Positions 27,201 through 34,858 of a DNA stretch of 64,000 nucleotides are shown here, piece after piece. Made by a program: the position numbers and the translations under genes. The stretch is from the NCBI RefSeq assembly GCF_025490915.1, contig NZ_JANQBA010000001.1:248001-312000 (forward strand), given 5' to 3'. Below the pieces are notes generated by a model, which was not told the DNA's origin, searched no databases, and worked only from the letters and a program-made list of their open reading frames with translations. How positions within the stretch are numbered: position 1 is the stretch's first letter; every line of letters begins with the position of its first letter. Source of the stretch: Lacticaseibacillus parakribbianus. Lineage in GTDB: Bacteria > Bacillota > Bacilli > Lactobacillales > Lactobacillaceae.

Positions 27201-30200
27201 TTTGTCAATGGTATGACAGGCGATACCGTGGCGACCGATGTCGTGCAGACCGTGACGTTCACCCGCGATGCCACCGTTGCCTTCGGCGCTGGCGACCCGG
27301 TTGTCAGCTATACGCCCTGGCAAAGCACAGACGACCAGTGGTCGGCGCTGACAAGCCCGGTTTTGCCGGGGCTACTGGCCAACTCCACAGACATCGAAGC
27401 CGTCACGACGACTGAAGACACAGCGAGTGTGGCGGTAAACGTCTCCTACTACCCAGACCAAGTGACGGTCACCCCTGACCAGCCCAAGAACCCAGGAGAT
27501 GCGATTAACCCTGAAGATCCGAACGACAACCGAGTGTATCCGGAAGGCGTGGCGCAAAGCGACTTGGTTCGCACCGTCACCCGCACCATCCAGTACCAGC
27601 TGGCCGGCGTTCGGGCCGATTTTCCATCCCAAAACCAGCAAACCGTCACCTACACCCGCAACGCGACCGTCAACCTCGCCACCGGTGCCGTGAGCTACAG
27701 CGACTGGACCACGGCGAATGCGATCTGGTCGTCTGTGACCAGTCCTGACGTGCCACAGCTCGTGCCATCCCCCAAGCAGGTGCCAGCCTTCACCACCTCA
27801 GACGACTCGAGCGACGAAACGGTAACCGTGCTCTACTACCCGGCGATTCTCACGGTGACCCCGGCTGATCCCAAAGAGCCAGGTGAGGCGGTAGATCCAA
27901 CCAACCCCGAGGATGATCGTGAGTACCCGGCAGGCGTCTCGCAGCAGGATTTGACCAAAACTGTCACCCGCACCATCAAGTATGTCGATGAAACCGGTCA
28001 GCCCGTCGCCGCCGACGTCATTCAGCCAGTGATTTACACCCGCGCGGCCACGGTTGATCTGAATGCCGGTGTCACCTACACCGACTGGACGAGCACGGAT
28101 GCCACATGGGCCGCGACGACCAGCCCAAGTGTGGTCGACATGCTGACTTTCACCAAAGTCGTTGCAGAAAGCGCCACCTCCGCCAGCACTACCGACGAAA
28201 CCGTGGTTGTGACCTACTTCCCGGCGATTATCACAGTTGAACCGACCGCACCGCACAATCCCGGTGATCCGATCGAGTCGACCAATCCCGATGACAACCG
28301 TGAGTACCCAGCCGGTGTCACCGCCAAGGACTTGAACCGAACAATTTTCCGTATCATCAACTATTCGGCCAATAATGGTGATCTCGCAGCCAGCACCGTT
28401 ATCCAGCCTGTCACCTACACGCGCAGTGCAACGATTAACCTGAATCAGCTCAGCGCGACCGACCCAACCGCAGGCATCACCTACAGCGCCTGGACTACGG
28501 CCGATGAGACCTGGCCGGCGGTCACCAGTCCATCGATTTCCTCGTGGATCACCTTCACCAAGCAAGTCGACGTGGCAACCACCACGGTGGATACGCCAAC
28601 TACGATTGTGAACGTAATCTATTACCCATCCCTACTCACCATCACCGCCGATGAGCCGCAAGCCGCAGATGTTCCAGTCGATGCGACAGATCCAAATGAT
28701 AAGCGTGTCTACCCTGCTGGCGTTGACACAGACGACCTCAATCGCACAATCACCCGGACAATCACCTACGTCAATGCTGATGGGACCCAGCTCGGCGACG
28801 TTGTGACTCAAGTAGTCAAATACACCCGCTCGGCAACAATCGACTTGAATCGGGTGGATGCAAGCGACCCGCTCGCAGGCATCACCTACACGCAATGGTC
28901 GACAACCGATGCGGAATGGCCTCAGGTCAAAACACCTGAGCGAAGTGGACTGATTCCCAACGCACCAGAAGTTAGATCAGTTACGACTACGCAAGACACA
29001 GCCGACGCGGCAATCACCGTCACCTACTACCCTGCCGGCCTGACAATCTCACCAGATTCACCCAAACAACCTGGTGAGGCGGTAGATCCAAGCAATTCGG
29101 ATGATAACCGTGTCTACCCTGCTGGCGTTGACACAGACGACCTCAATCGCACAATCACCCGGACAATCACCTACGTCAATGCTGATGGGACCCAGCTCGG
29201 CGGCGTTGTGACTCAAGTAGTCAAATACACCCGCTCGGCAACAATCGACTTGAATCTGATGGATGCAAGCGACCCGCTCGCAGGCATCACCTACACGCAA
29301 TGGTCGACGACTGATGCGGAATGGCCTCAGGTCGCCAGTCCGGCACGTACTGGCATGATTCCGAACATGAAGGAAGTTGAGGCACGCATAACCAGTCCTG
29401 TTACCGTTGACTCGACAATCACGGTCGTCTACTTCCCGGCCACTATCACGGTTTCACCGGACAATCCCAAGAACCCAGGCGACAAGGTCAGCCCAGATGA
29501 CCCCAATGATAACCGTGAGTACCCGGCCGGAGTGACCGCCGCGGACTTGAAGCGAGCAGTGACACGGGTAATCAGCTACGTCGATGAACTGGGCAACAGC
29601 CTTGCCCAGCCACAGACCCAGTCTATAACCTACACGCGCAGTGCGATGATTGATCTGAATCTGGTCGACCCAGCCAATCCTGCAGCCGGAATCACCTACA
29701 CGGATTGGACAACGGCTGATGGGACTTGGGCCGCTGTTGTAAGTCCAACCATCGCCGGCAAGGTGACCTTCGTTAAAACCGTTGCGGCGCAGATGACAAC
29801 CGCTGACACCGACGATGAAACCGTCACCGTTATTTACTACCCGGCCATTTTGACGGTCCAGCCGACGGCGCCGAAGAACGAAGGCGACAAGGTGACCCCC
29901 GAAGATCCGGCCGATTCGCGCGAGTACCCGGCCGGCGTCAGTGCAAGCGACCTGAACCGCACCATCAGCCGTACCATCACCTACGTCGACGCCAATGGAA
30001 ACCAACTCGGCGACGTCGTGACCCAGGTAGTCAAGTACTTCCGCTCGGCAACCGTGGACCTGAACCTAGTCGACGAAACCGACTCGCTTGCGGGAATTGT
30101 CTATACACCATGGGCCACCACCGACGCCGAGTGGCCCCAAGTGACCAGTCCAGCGCATGTTGGCCTGACGCCAGACATGCCGGAGGTAGCGGCGGTCAAA

Positions 30201-32543
30201 ACCAACCAGGATACCAACGATGCATCCGTCACCGTCACCTACCGCGCAACCATCATCACGGTTACCCCGGACCAGCCCCAAAACCCCGGGGACAAGGTCG
30301 ACCCGACCAACCCGGACGACGACCGTGTGTACCCGGCCGGCGTCTCGACGGCCGATTTGAACCGCACTATTACGCGAACCATCAGCTACGTGGATGAGCT
30401 CGGCAATCAGATTACCCGGCCAGTCATTCAGACCGTCACCTACACGCGCAGCGCAGTGCTTGATCTGAGCCTGATCGATGCGGATGACCCAGGCGCCGGC
30501 ATCACTTACACGGACTGGACGACCCGCGATGCCGTCTGGGCCGCGGCCGACAGCCCGACCTTCACTGGCCAAATCACCTTCACGAAAGTCGTGGGGGCTC
30601 AGACAACCACAGCTGAAACCGCCGGCACAACCGTCACCGTTACTTACTACCCGGCCATTTTGACGGTTCAACCGACCGCCCCGAAGAACCAAGGCGATAA
30701 GGTCACGGCTGACGCCGCTGATCCGCGGGAATACCCGGCCGGTGTCAGCGCCAGCGACCTGAACCGGACCATTACGCGAACAATCAATTATGTCGACGCC
30801 AGTGGCAACCAGATTGCCCCAAGCGTCACGCAAACCGTCGCTTACTACCGCTCGGCCACCGTCGATTTGACGCGCATCGACGCCAACGACCCGCTGGCCG
30901 GCATCACCTACACGGCTTGGGCGACGGCAGATGGCACCTGGGCCGCCGTGGCGAGCCCGGCCCTCAGTGAGCGAATCCCCGATGTCCTGGTCGTGGCGGC
31001 TCAGCGGCCCACGGTTCAAACCGCAAGCACAGCCGTCACGGTCACTTACTACCCGGCCATTTTGACCGTTGTGCCAACCGCCCCGAAGAACCAAGGCGAC
31101 AAGGTCACGGCTGACGCCGCTGATCCGCGGGAATACCCGGCCGGTGTCAGCGCCAGCGACCTGACCCGCGTGATCACCCGCACCATCCGCTACGTCGATG
31201 CGCTCGGCCAGGCGGTGGCCGAGCCGGTGATCCAAACCGTCACCTACTGGCGCATTGCGACCGTCGACTTGAACCGCGTCAACGCCACGGACCCGACAGC
31301 GGGGGTCGTCTACACCGGCTGGACAACCAGCGACGGCACCTGGGCCGCGGCTGACAGTCCGGCGGTTACCGGGCTCGCCACCCGCACGAACGTGGTTGCC
31401 GCAGCCAAGGTCGCGTTCGCCACTCCGAGCCAAAGTGTGCGGGTCACGTACTACCCGGCGACCATCACCGTCACGCCGAATGAGCCGAAGAATCCAGGCG
31501 ACAAGGTCGATCCAGCTAACCCAGATGATGACCGCGTGTATCCCGAAGGCGTTGGCCAGGCCGACTTGAACCGCACCATCACCCGCACGATTCGTTACGT
31601 CGACGCTGACGGCCAGGTTGTGGCCGACACCGTGGTTCAGCTTGTCACCTACACGCGCGAGGCCACCATTGACCTGAGTGGTGACGTGACCTACACCGCC
31701 TGGACAACAGCGAATGCCGAGTGGCCGGAGGTCCTCAGTCCCGCCCAAGCAGGGCTGACCACGTTTACCCAATCGGTTGCGGCTAACACCGTCGCCCCCG
31801 ACACGCCCGACGCCGCCATCACCGTGACTTACTTTGCCACCACCGTCACGGTGGCACCGGGCGACCCGAAGAACCCAGGCGACCGAGTTGACCCAACCAA
31901 TTCAGACGACCCGCGGGTCTATCCCGCTGGCGTCGCCCAAGCCGATTTGAACCGCACCATCACCCGCACCATTCGCTTCGTCGATCGCACCGGTCGGGAG
32001 CTGGCCCAGCCGGTCATCCAGACCGTGGCCTTCAGTCGCACCGCCACCGTGACCTACGCCGCGGATGGCAGCGCCACCGTGGTTTACGGTGACTGGCAAC
32101 CGACACAGGCCGCCTTTGCGGCCTACGACGCCCCTGCCGTCGCAGGCTACACGGCTCGCTCGCCGCAAGTGGCAGTGCTGAGCGTCACCGCGAATGATGC
32201 GAACATTCAGGATGTGGTGCAATACCTGCGCAACCCGGCCGACCCAATTCCGGTACCGACACCCAAACCGAACCCATCGGTCACGCCAAAGCCTGCCCCG
32301 AAGCCGTCTTCAACTGGTGACCGCCCCGACGTCTCTCCGCAGTCGCCGATGCAGCCGCAACCGCTGATTAATGGCCAACCGGCAAACCCCACGCCACAAA
32401 ACGACAGCGCGAGTGCCGCCTTGCCGCAAACCGGCGAGACAACCGCACCGCGGCTCAGCCTCCTCGGCCTAGCTCTGACCGGTACCATGAGCCTTTTGGC
32501 CCTGTTCAGCTTCCGGCGCCGCCGCATCGGTAAACGTCGCTAG
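24246..32543 (+). CDS. Giant LPxTG-anchored repeat adhesin (mucus-binding-like)
   Basis: Surface protein of 2765 aa covalently anchored to the wall. The start MSRHSSTHLKD follows AAGGAGG. The long N-terminal signal carries the KxYKSGKxW motif (LYKSGKFWLVAGTAFGIWL). A Thr/Ala/Pro-rich stalk (about residues 45-215) and an Ig-like domain (GTATPGNTVKLW ... DGSWTFDLAG, about 235-300) follow. Then come some 17 tandem repeats of about 130 aa with a shared core (YPAGV..DLNRTITRTI.YVD and VTVTYYPA..TV.P..PKNPGDKV). The end has a Pro/Lys wall-spanning segment (PIPVPTPKPNPS), LPQTGE, a hydrophobic helix and an RRRRIGKRR tail. The repeats resemble MucBP/Mub-type modules; ligand unknown. No accessory SecA2/SecY2 genes are in the window. 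Confidence 0.93.
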   Translation: MSRHSSTHLKDSTTERKLRFRLYKSGKFWLVAGTAFGIWLAKPHSVGAASAEGGEAPALTTAAPATAKTPTVPLRSSVSSVNEDTPAPETSTTTEQPTDAGAAETAATDQVASETGPGEPGAKPSDGAGDAPATTTESTAGTTSSATDSDDTTTDTTGPDTLESDQPAVPTAADTTAAGPKVAAPTAAASPNAQSKTDSTKLLGAVTTAASTTAGKLAAVNDIEPDIEEPDDPPVITTHSATITGTPAWDAKVISGTATPGNTVKLWRGGELATTTVASDGSWTFDLAGLDPDLDLTKALAVREYNPSGQSVGVVAVPYYQYVTHQIIQRDGMKTDASGNYLDQFSFTDYVLIPSQASLSGDTVNLTFDYSPIYSWPPLRHSDFPVIDGLVAQWRAIPERVSVSNVTTIDAIYYFPATIQVSPLATNDDVTTAVTPKVANTPVSSLHLISPNYPAGVTTTDLTKTVTRTIHFVDEAGDTVAPDVVQEVKYTRIGTVSFLTNPPTVSYSNWVAADPVWSEAAAPLVKELVPSQTTVAAVTTTGDTGDETVTITYFPQIVNFEGPKDAGTPVSTNPDDPRKYPEGMTPADSYLTKTRTIVLINAVTGESFNEDTRQEVRFVRRGVLDFGQTPPAITQSEWWVLDIQWGGFFAPAKPGMVAGPTSIPAQSVFETSDDVTVYIRYYPSVEVVTSDNPKTPGDKVGLDDEDPRVYPDGLTVSDLKRTISRTITFVGLDGDPVAATEHQEVTFTRSATVDWRGDNPTLVYSDWTTANASFDEVPSPVVPDLVPARATTKALTVTATDADVQTMVLYFPAIAEVSATAPQDGGTPVSNLTDDPRVYPADVGKTNLNKTVTRTIKYVTTEGTVLGTVAQEIAYTRDASVNFSTGTGVTSYEPWQTTDAVWPARSNPDFVGWVAGTSTVVAVTTTADTPDETVTVVYYPDQVTVTSDAPKNPGDKVSEDPTDSRTYPAGVAANELKRSITRTITFVNGMTGDTVATDVVQTVTFTRDATVAFGAGDPVVSYTPWQSTDDQWSALTSPVLPGLLANSTDIEAVTTTEDTASVAVNVSYYPDQVTVTPDQPKNPGDAINPEDPNDNRVYPEGVAQSDLVRTVTRTIQYQLAGVRADFPSQNQQTVTYTRNATVNLATGAVSYSDWTTANAIWSSVTSPDVPQLVPSPKQVPAFTTSDDSSDETVTVLYYPAILTVTPADPKEPGEAVDPTNPEDDREYPAGVSQQDLTKTVTRTIKYVDETGQPVAADVIQPVIYTRAATVDLNAGVTYTDWTSTDATWAATTSPSVVDMLTFTKVVAESATSASTTDETVVVTYFPAIITVEPTAPHNPGDPIESTNPDDNREYPAGVTAKDLNRTIFRIINYSANNGDLAASTVIQPVTYTRSATINLNQLSATDPTAGITYSAWTTADETWPAVTSPSISSWITFTKQVDVATTTVDTPTTIVNVIYYPSLLTITADEPQAADVPVDATDPNDKRVYPAGVDTDDLNRTITRTITYVNADGTQLGDVVTQVVKYTRSATIDLNRVDASDPLAGITYTQWSTTDAEWPQVKTPERSGLIPNAPEVRSVTTTQDTADAAITVTYYPAGLTISPDSPKQPGEAVDPSNSDDNRVYPAGVDTDDLNRTITRTITYVNADGTQLGGVVTQVVKYTRSATIDLNLMDASDPLAGITYTQWSTTDAEWPQVASPARTGMIPNMKEVEARITSPVTVDSTITVVYFPATITVSPDNPKNPGDKVSPDDPNDNREYPAGVTAADLKRAVTRVISYVDELGNSLAQPQTQSITYTRSAMIDLNLVDPANPAAGITYTDWTTADGTWAAVVSPTIAGKVTFVKTVAAQMTTADTDDETVTVIYYPAILTVQPTAPKNEGDKVTPEDPADSREYPAGVSASDLNRTISRTITYVDANGNQLGDVVTQVVKYFRSATVDLNLVDETDSLAGIVYTPWATTDAEWPQVTSPAHVGLTPDMPEVAAVKTNQDTNDASVTVTYRATIITVTPDQPQNPGDKVDPTNPDDDRVYPAGVSTADLNRTITRTISYVDELGNQITRPVIQTVTYTRSAVLDLSLIDADDPGAGITYTDWTTRDAVWAAADSPTFTGQITFTKVVGAQTTTAETAGTTVTVTYYPAILTVQPTAPKNQGDKVTADAADPREYPAGVSASDLNRTITRTINYVDASGNQIAPSVTQTVAYYRSATVDLTRIDANDPLAGITYTAWATADGTWAAVASPALSERIPDVLVVAAQRPTVQTASTAVTVTYYPAILTVVPTAPKNQGDKVTADAADPREYPAGVSASDLTRVITRTIRYVDALGQAVAEPVIQTVTYWRIATVDLNRVNATDPTAGVVYTGWTTSDGTWAAADSPAVTGLATRTNVVAAAKVAFATPSQSVRVTYYPATITVTPNEPKNPGDKVDPANPDDDRVYPEGVGQADLNRTITRTIRYVDADGQVVADTVVQLVTYTREATIDLSGDVTYTAWTTANAEWPEVLSPAQAGLTTFTQSVAANTVAPDTPDAAITVTYFATTVTVAPGDPKNPGDRVDPTNSDDPRVYPAGVAQADLNRTITRTIRFVDRTGRELAQPVIQTVAFSRTATVTYAADGSATVVYGDWQPTQAAFAAYDAPAVAGYTARSPQVAVLSVTANDANIQDVVQYLRNPADPIPVPTPKPNPSVTPKPAPKPSSTGDRPDVSPQSPMQPQPLINGQPANPTPQNDSASAALPQTGETTAPRLSLLGLALTGTMSLLALFSFRRRRIGKRR
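25575..32220 (+). repeat. About 17 tandem protein-coding repeats in the adhesin gene
   Basis: Counting the YPAG/YPEG/YPDG landmark gives 17 copies with a mean spacing of about 395 bp (roughly 132 aa). Most copies differ clearly at DNA level. Two adjacent pairs are much closer: 28705-28928 versus 29110-29333 (offset 405 bp, 5 mismatches in 224 bp) and the segments near 30661 and 31063 (offset 402 bp). They mark recent duplication or gene conversion. Confidence 0.88.
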
Positions 32544-32571
32544 TCGTCCCCGATTCGTTCCAAGCCTCACG

Positions 32572-32600
32572 AACGCCTGGCAGTCGCCAGGCGTTTTTTG
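32572..32600 (+). terminator. Terminator of the adhesin gene
   Basis: A perfect 10-bp stem (AACGCCTGGC / GCCAGGCGTT) with a 4-nt loop, followed by TTTT. Confidence 0.92.
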
Positions 32601-32610
32601 TCTCGTCACG

Positions 32611-32640
32611 CAAAAAAACACACCCGCAAGCGGATGTGTT
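32611..32640 (-). terminator. Original rpsD terminator, displaced by the mobile element
   Basis: On the minus strand AACACATCCGC-TT-GCGGGTGTGTT is followed by T7. The single non-Watson-Crick position pairs as G-U only in minus-strand RNA, so it serves minus-strand transcription. The only minus-strand gene end near it is the rpsD 3'-end copy in attL, 11 bp away. The simplest reading is that it terminated rpsD before the 8.8-kb insertion. Confidence 0.8.
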
Positions 32641-32650
32641 CGGAAAGTCG

Positions 32651-32665
32651 ATTACAGCTTCTGGT
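32651..32665 (+). other. attL core (duplicated rpsD 3' end)
   Basis: ATTACAGCTTCTGGT is identical to 41452-41466. Read on the minus strand it encodes the last residues of an S4 protein and its stop codon. Confidence 0.85.
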
Positions 32666-32774
32666 GGTAACGATGCAAACAGTATCAACTTGGTTCAACA
32701 CAAATCTAGACAAATCAGTATATTTAACGAACCATCTTCGACGTCGCGTTGTGATAATCGACATAAATTGATAA

Positions 32775-32794
32775 CTTCTGCAACAACGTGCAAC
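32775..32794 (+). repeat. Left integrase arm-type site
   Basis: CTTCTGCAACAACGTGCAAC matches CTTCTGCAACAATCTGCAAC at the right end in 18 of 20 positions and has the same orientation, as expected for arm-type binding sites of a tyrosine integrase. Confidence 0.65.
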
Positions 32795-32828
32795 ACCTGA
32801 GCTGACCCGTAAATATAAAGTATAGAGG

Positions 32829-32857
32829 TCGTACGTCTTCCGGACGTGCGATTTTTT
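32829..32857 (+). terminator. Insulating terminator before the cargo operon
   Basis: TCGTACGTC / GACGTGCGA stem (one G-U pair) with T6. In the circular form it would stop transcription coming from the integrase gene through attP. In the integrated form it stops read-through from the adhesin side. Confidence 0.75.
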
Positions 32858-32918
32858 GATGGTTCAAACTTGGGTCGAATCATTCGCAATTAGTCATATC
32901 TGACTTTCAACACTGCCC

Positions 32919-32945
32919 GAACGGGCAACCGAAGTTTGCCCGTTC
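32919..32945. promoter_or_regulatory. Inverted repeat upstream of the cargo ABC genes
   Basis: GAACGGGCAA / TTTGCCCGTTC, perfect 10-bp arms with a 6-7 bp gap, 64 bp before the first ATPase start. It is a candidate operator for the response regulator encoded downstream. A leader hairpin is the alternative. Confidence 0.45.
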
Positions 32946-33009
32946 AGACGATGGCAGCATTCATGATTCACGGTAAGCTAGGTTCATCAGTTAATTACAG
33001 GAGGCAAAC

Positions 33010-33915
33010 ATGACACAAGCAGCATTAAAAGTTGATCATCTCACGAAGGACTTTGGGCACGGCCGCGGCATCTTCGACGTTAGCTTCGAGATTCACCCCG
33101 GCGAAGTTTTCGGATTCCTCGGTCCTAACGGCGCTGGCAAGACCACGACCATTCGCCACATTACTGGTTTCACCAAGCCAGGGTCCGGCTCGGTCAGCGT
33201 TCTTGGCCTGGACGCCACCACCCAGTACAACCAAGTGATGAAGCACATCGGCTACTTGCCAGGGGAGATCGCGCTGCCAGAAAACGTCAGCGGTTGGCAG
33301 TTCATTCGGACCATGCAACAGATGCGCGGCGTCAAAGATGACACATACTTGAACCAACTGCTTGAAATGTTTGACCTCGACCCTAGCGGCAATACCAAGC
33401 GCATGAGCCTTGGTACCAAACGTAAGCTCGCGGTAGTCACCGCCTTTCTGGCCGACCCAGAGATCCTCATTCTTGATGAACCGACCAGCGGGCTTGATCC
33501 AGCGATGCAGGCGCAATTCATTCAGTTCATGGTGTCTGAGAAGCGTCGCGGCAAGACCATCTTGCTTTCCAGTCATATTTTCCCAGAAGTCGAAGCAACC
33601 TGTGACCGCATTGCCATCATCAAAGATGGCAAGATCGTGTCGCAAGTCGACGCCAATAAGCTCCAGAACAAAGATGTGAAGACTTACGAGCTGTTCTTCG
33701 CCACCGAGCACGACCGCGACTTGGCGGCCAACGAGCTCGGCGGCGCTAAGAGCAAAGGTGGCTTGAAGGTGAAGGTCAAAGCGGCAGAGATTGGCGACTT
33801 CTTCGCCAACCAGATCAAAGGTCGCCATATCACGAAGCTGGTTGAAGACAAGTTCGATCTTGAATCTTACTTCATGAACTTTTACCGCACCGACAAGGTC
33901 TTCAAAACGATTTAA
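33010..33915 (+). CDS. ABC transporter ATPase 1 (element cargo)
   Basis: ATPase of 301 aa, ABC-2/DrrA-like. Walker A is GPNGAGKTTTIRH, Walker B is ILILDEPTSGLDP and the H-loop is SSHIFPEVE. The signature is degenerate (MSLGTKRKL instead of LSGGQ), as in several bacteriocin or antibiotic exporters. A C-terminal extension of about 90 residues ends in FMNFYRTDKVF. It is followed 12 bp later by a second, different ATPase, and only one permease gene follows. A heterodimeric ATPase pair, or use of a permease elsewhere, are both possible. Confidence 0.92.
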   Translation: MTQAALKVDHLTKDFGHGRGIFDVSFEIHPGEVFGFLGPNGAGKTTTIRHITGFTKPGSGSVSVLGLDATTQYNQVMKHIGYLPGEIALPENVSGWQFIRTMQQMRGVKDDTYLNQLLEMFDLDPSGNTKRMSLGTKRKLAVVTAFLADPEILILDEPTSGLDPAMQAQFIQFMVSEKRRGKTILLSSHIFPEVEATCDRIAIIKDGKIVSQVDANKLQNKDVKTYELFFATEHDRDLAANELGGAKSKGGLKVKVKAAEIGDFFANQIKGRHITKLVEDKFDLESYFMNFYRTDKVFKTI

Positions 33916-33927
33916 CGGAGGAACACA

Positions 33928-34821
33928 ATGTTAGCAATGGTTGAAACTAAGCAATTATCCAAGAACTACAAGCACGATCGCGGCGTGCATGGCATGAACA
34001 TGGCAATCCAGCAAGGCGAGGTCGTCGGTATCGTCGGCAAGAACGGCGCGGGCAAAACCACCACCATGCGTCTGCTGATGGGGTTCATTCACCCAAGCGA
34101 AGGTTATGCAGCGATTCGTGGTATGGACGCCTGGTCTAAGGCTGCCAAGACCAAGCCGCTGATCGGCTATGTGCCAGGCGAGATTGCCTTTCCCGACACC
34201 AAGTCCGGAGCGACTTTCTTGCAAAACGAATTGGCTCTGTTGCGTGCCAACAAGGACGAATACGTCAATGAGCTGATCCAGCGCTTCAAGATCGACCTCA
34301 CTGCCGACTTGCGCCGCATGAGTAAAGGCATGAAGCAGAAGACCGCGCTGGTGTGTGCGTTTATGACCAAACCACCGCTGTTGTTGCTAGACGAGCCGAC
34401 CACCGGTTTAGACCCCGTGATGCGCGATGCCTTTATCGATTTGATCCTTCAAGTCAAAGCGCAAGGTACCACGGTGTTCTTGAGTAGTCATATGTTCAAC
34501 GAGCTGGAGCGCACTTGTGACCGCATCATGTTCCTCAAAGACGGCCAAGTAATCGACGTGCTCGACCAGGAAAAATTCGCCGAGATCCACGCCGCCCAGC
34601 GGGTGACGATCGTTGCTTCGACGAACGACGGTTTCGAGCGCCTGTTGACTAGCAAGTTTGAGCTGGTGCGCGAAGACCCGCTACACAACACTGTGGTGCT
34701 GTTGGTGCCCAATACCGACGAAGACAAGCTGTTGCAACTATTGGGTGAAGTCAAACTTACCGACGTCAGTTTTGCGATGCAGACGCTGGATAACTACTTC
34801 GAGAAGGAACTGGAGCTGTAA
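33928..34821 (+). CDS. ABC transporter ATPase 2 (element cargo)
   Basis: 297-aa ATPase that begins MLAMVETKQLSKNYKH after CGGAGG. It shows Walker A GKNGAGKTTTMRL, signature RMSKGMKQKT, Walker B LLLLDEPTTGLDP and H-loop SSHMFNELE, with a C-terminal extension ending TLDNYFEKELEL. It is clearly homologous to ATPase 1 but not a recent duplicate. Gene order ATPase-ATPase-permease followed by a histidine kinase and response regulator suggests a stress- or peptide-responsive exporter or immunity system (inference). Confidence 0.92.
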   Translation: MLAMVETKQLSKNYKHDRGVHGMNMAIQQGEVVGIVGKNGAGKTTTMRLLMGFIHPSEGYAAIRGMDAWSKAAKTKPLIGYVPGEIAFPDTKSGATFLQNELALLRANKDEYVNELIQRFKIDLTADLRRMSKGMKQKTALVCAFMTKPPLLLLDEPTTGLDPVMRDAFIDLILQVKAQGTTVFLSSHMFNELERTCDRIMFLKDGQVIDVLDQEKFAEIHAAQRVTIVASTNDGFERLLTSKFELVREDPLHNTVVLLVPNTDEDKLLQLLGEVKLTDVSFAMQTLDNYFEKELEL

Positions 34822-34858
34822 TACAGTTTCGTATACAAGAAAGCGAGCAAATAAAATC

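Larger units (their letters stand above)
32666..33009 (+). other. Left end of the element, non-coding
   Basis: About 340 bp without a gene. It holds the left arm-type repeat, an intrinsic terminator, and two inverted repeats (AGTCA/TGACT at 32892-32905, and GAACGGGCAA/TTTGCCCGTTC) before the AGGAGG site of the first ATPase gene. It must contain the cargo promoter, but I see no clear -35/-10 pair. Confidence 0.6.

Noticed and set aside
25629-31772. Long minus-strand ORFs (480, 255, 183 and 568 aa) inside the giant adhesin gene
   Set aside because: They repeat with the same period as the adhesin repeats and are mirror images of its Thr/Asp/Val-rich codons. There is no start signal or recognisable domain.
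25575-32220. Regular repeats considered as a CRISPR-like or satellite array
   Set aside because: The unit is about 395 bp, in frame, diverged mainly at silent and variable residues, and encodes a continuous protein; there are no short repeats with unique spacers and no cas genes.
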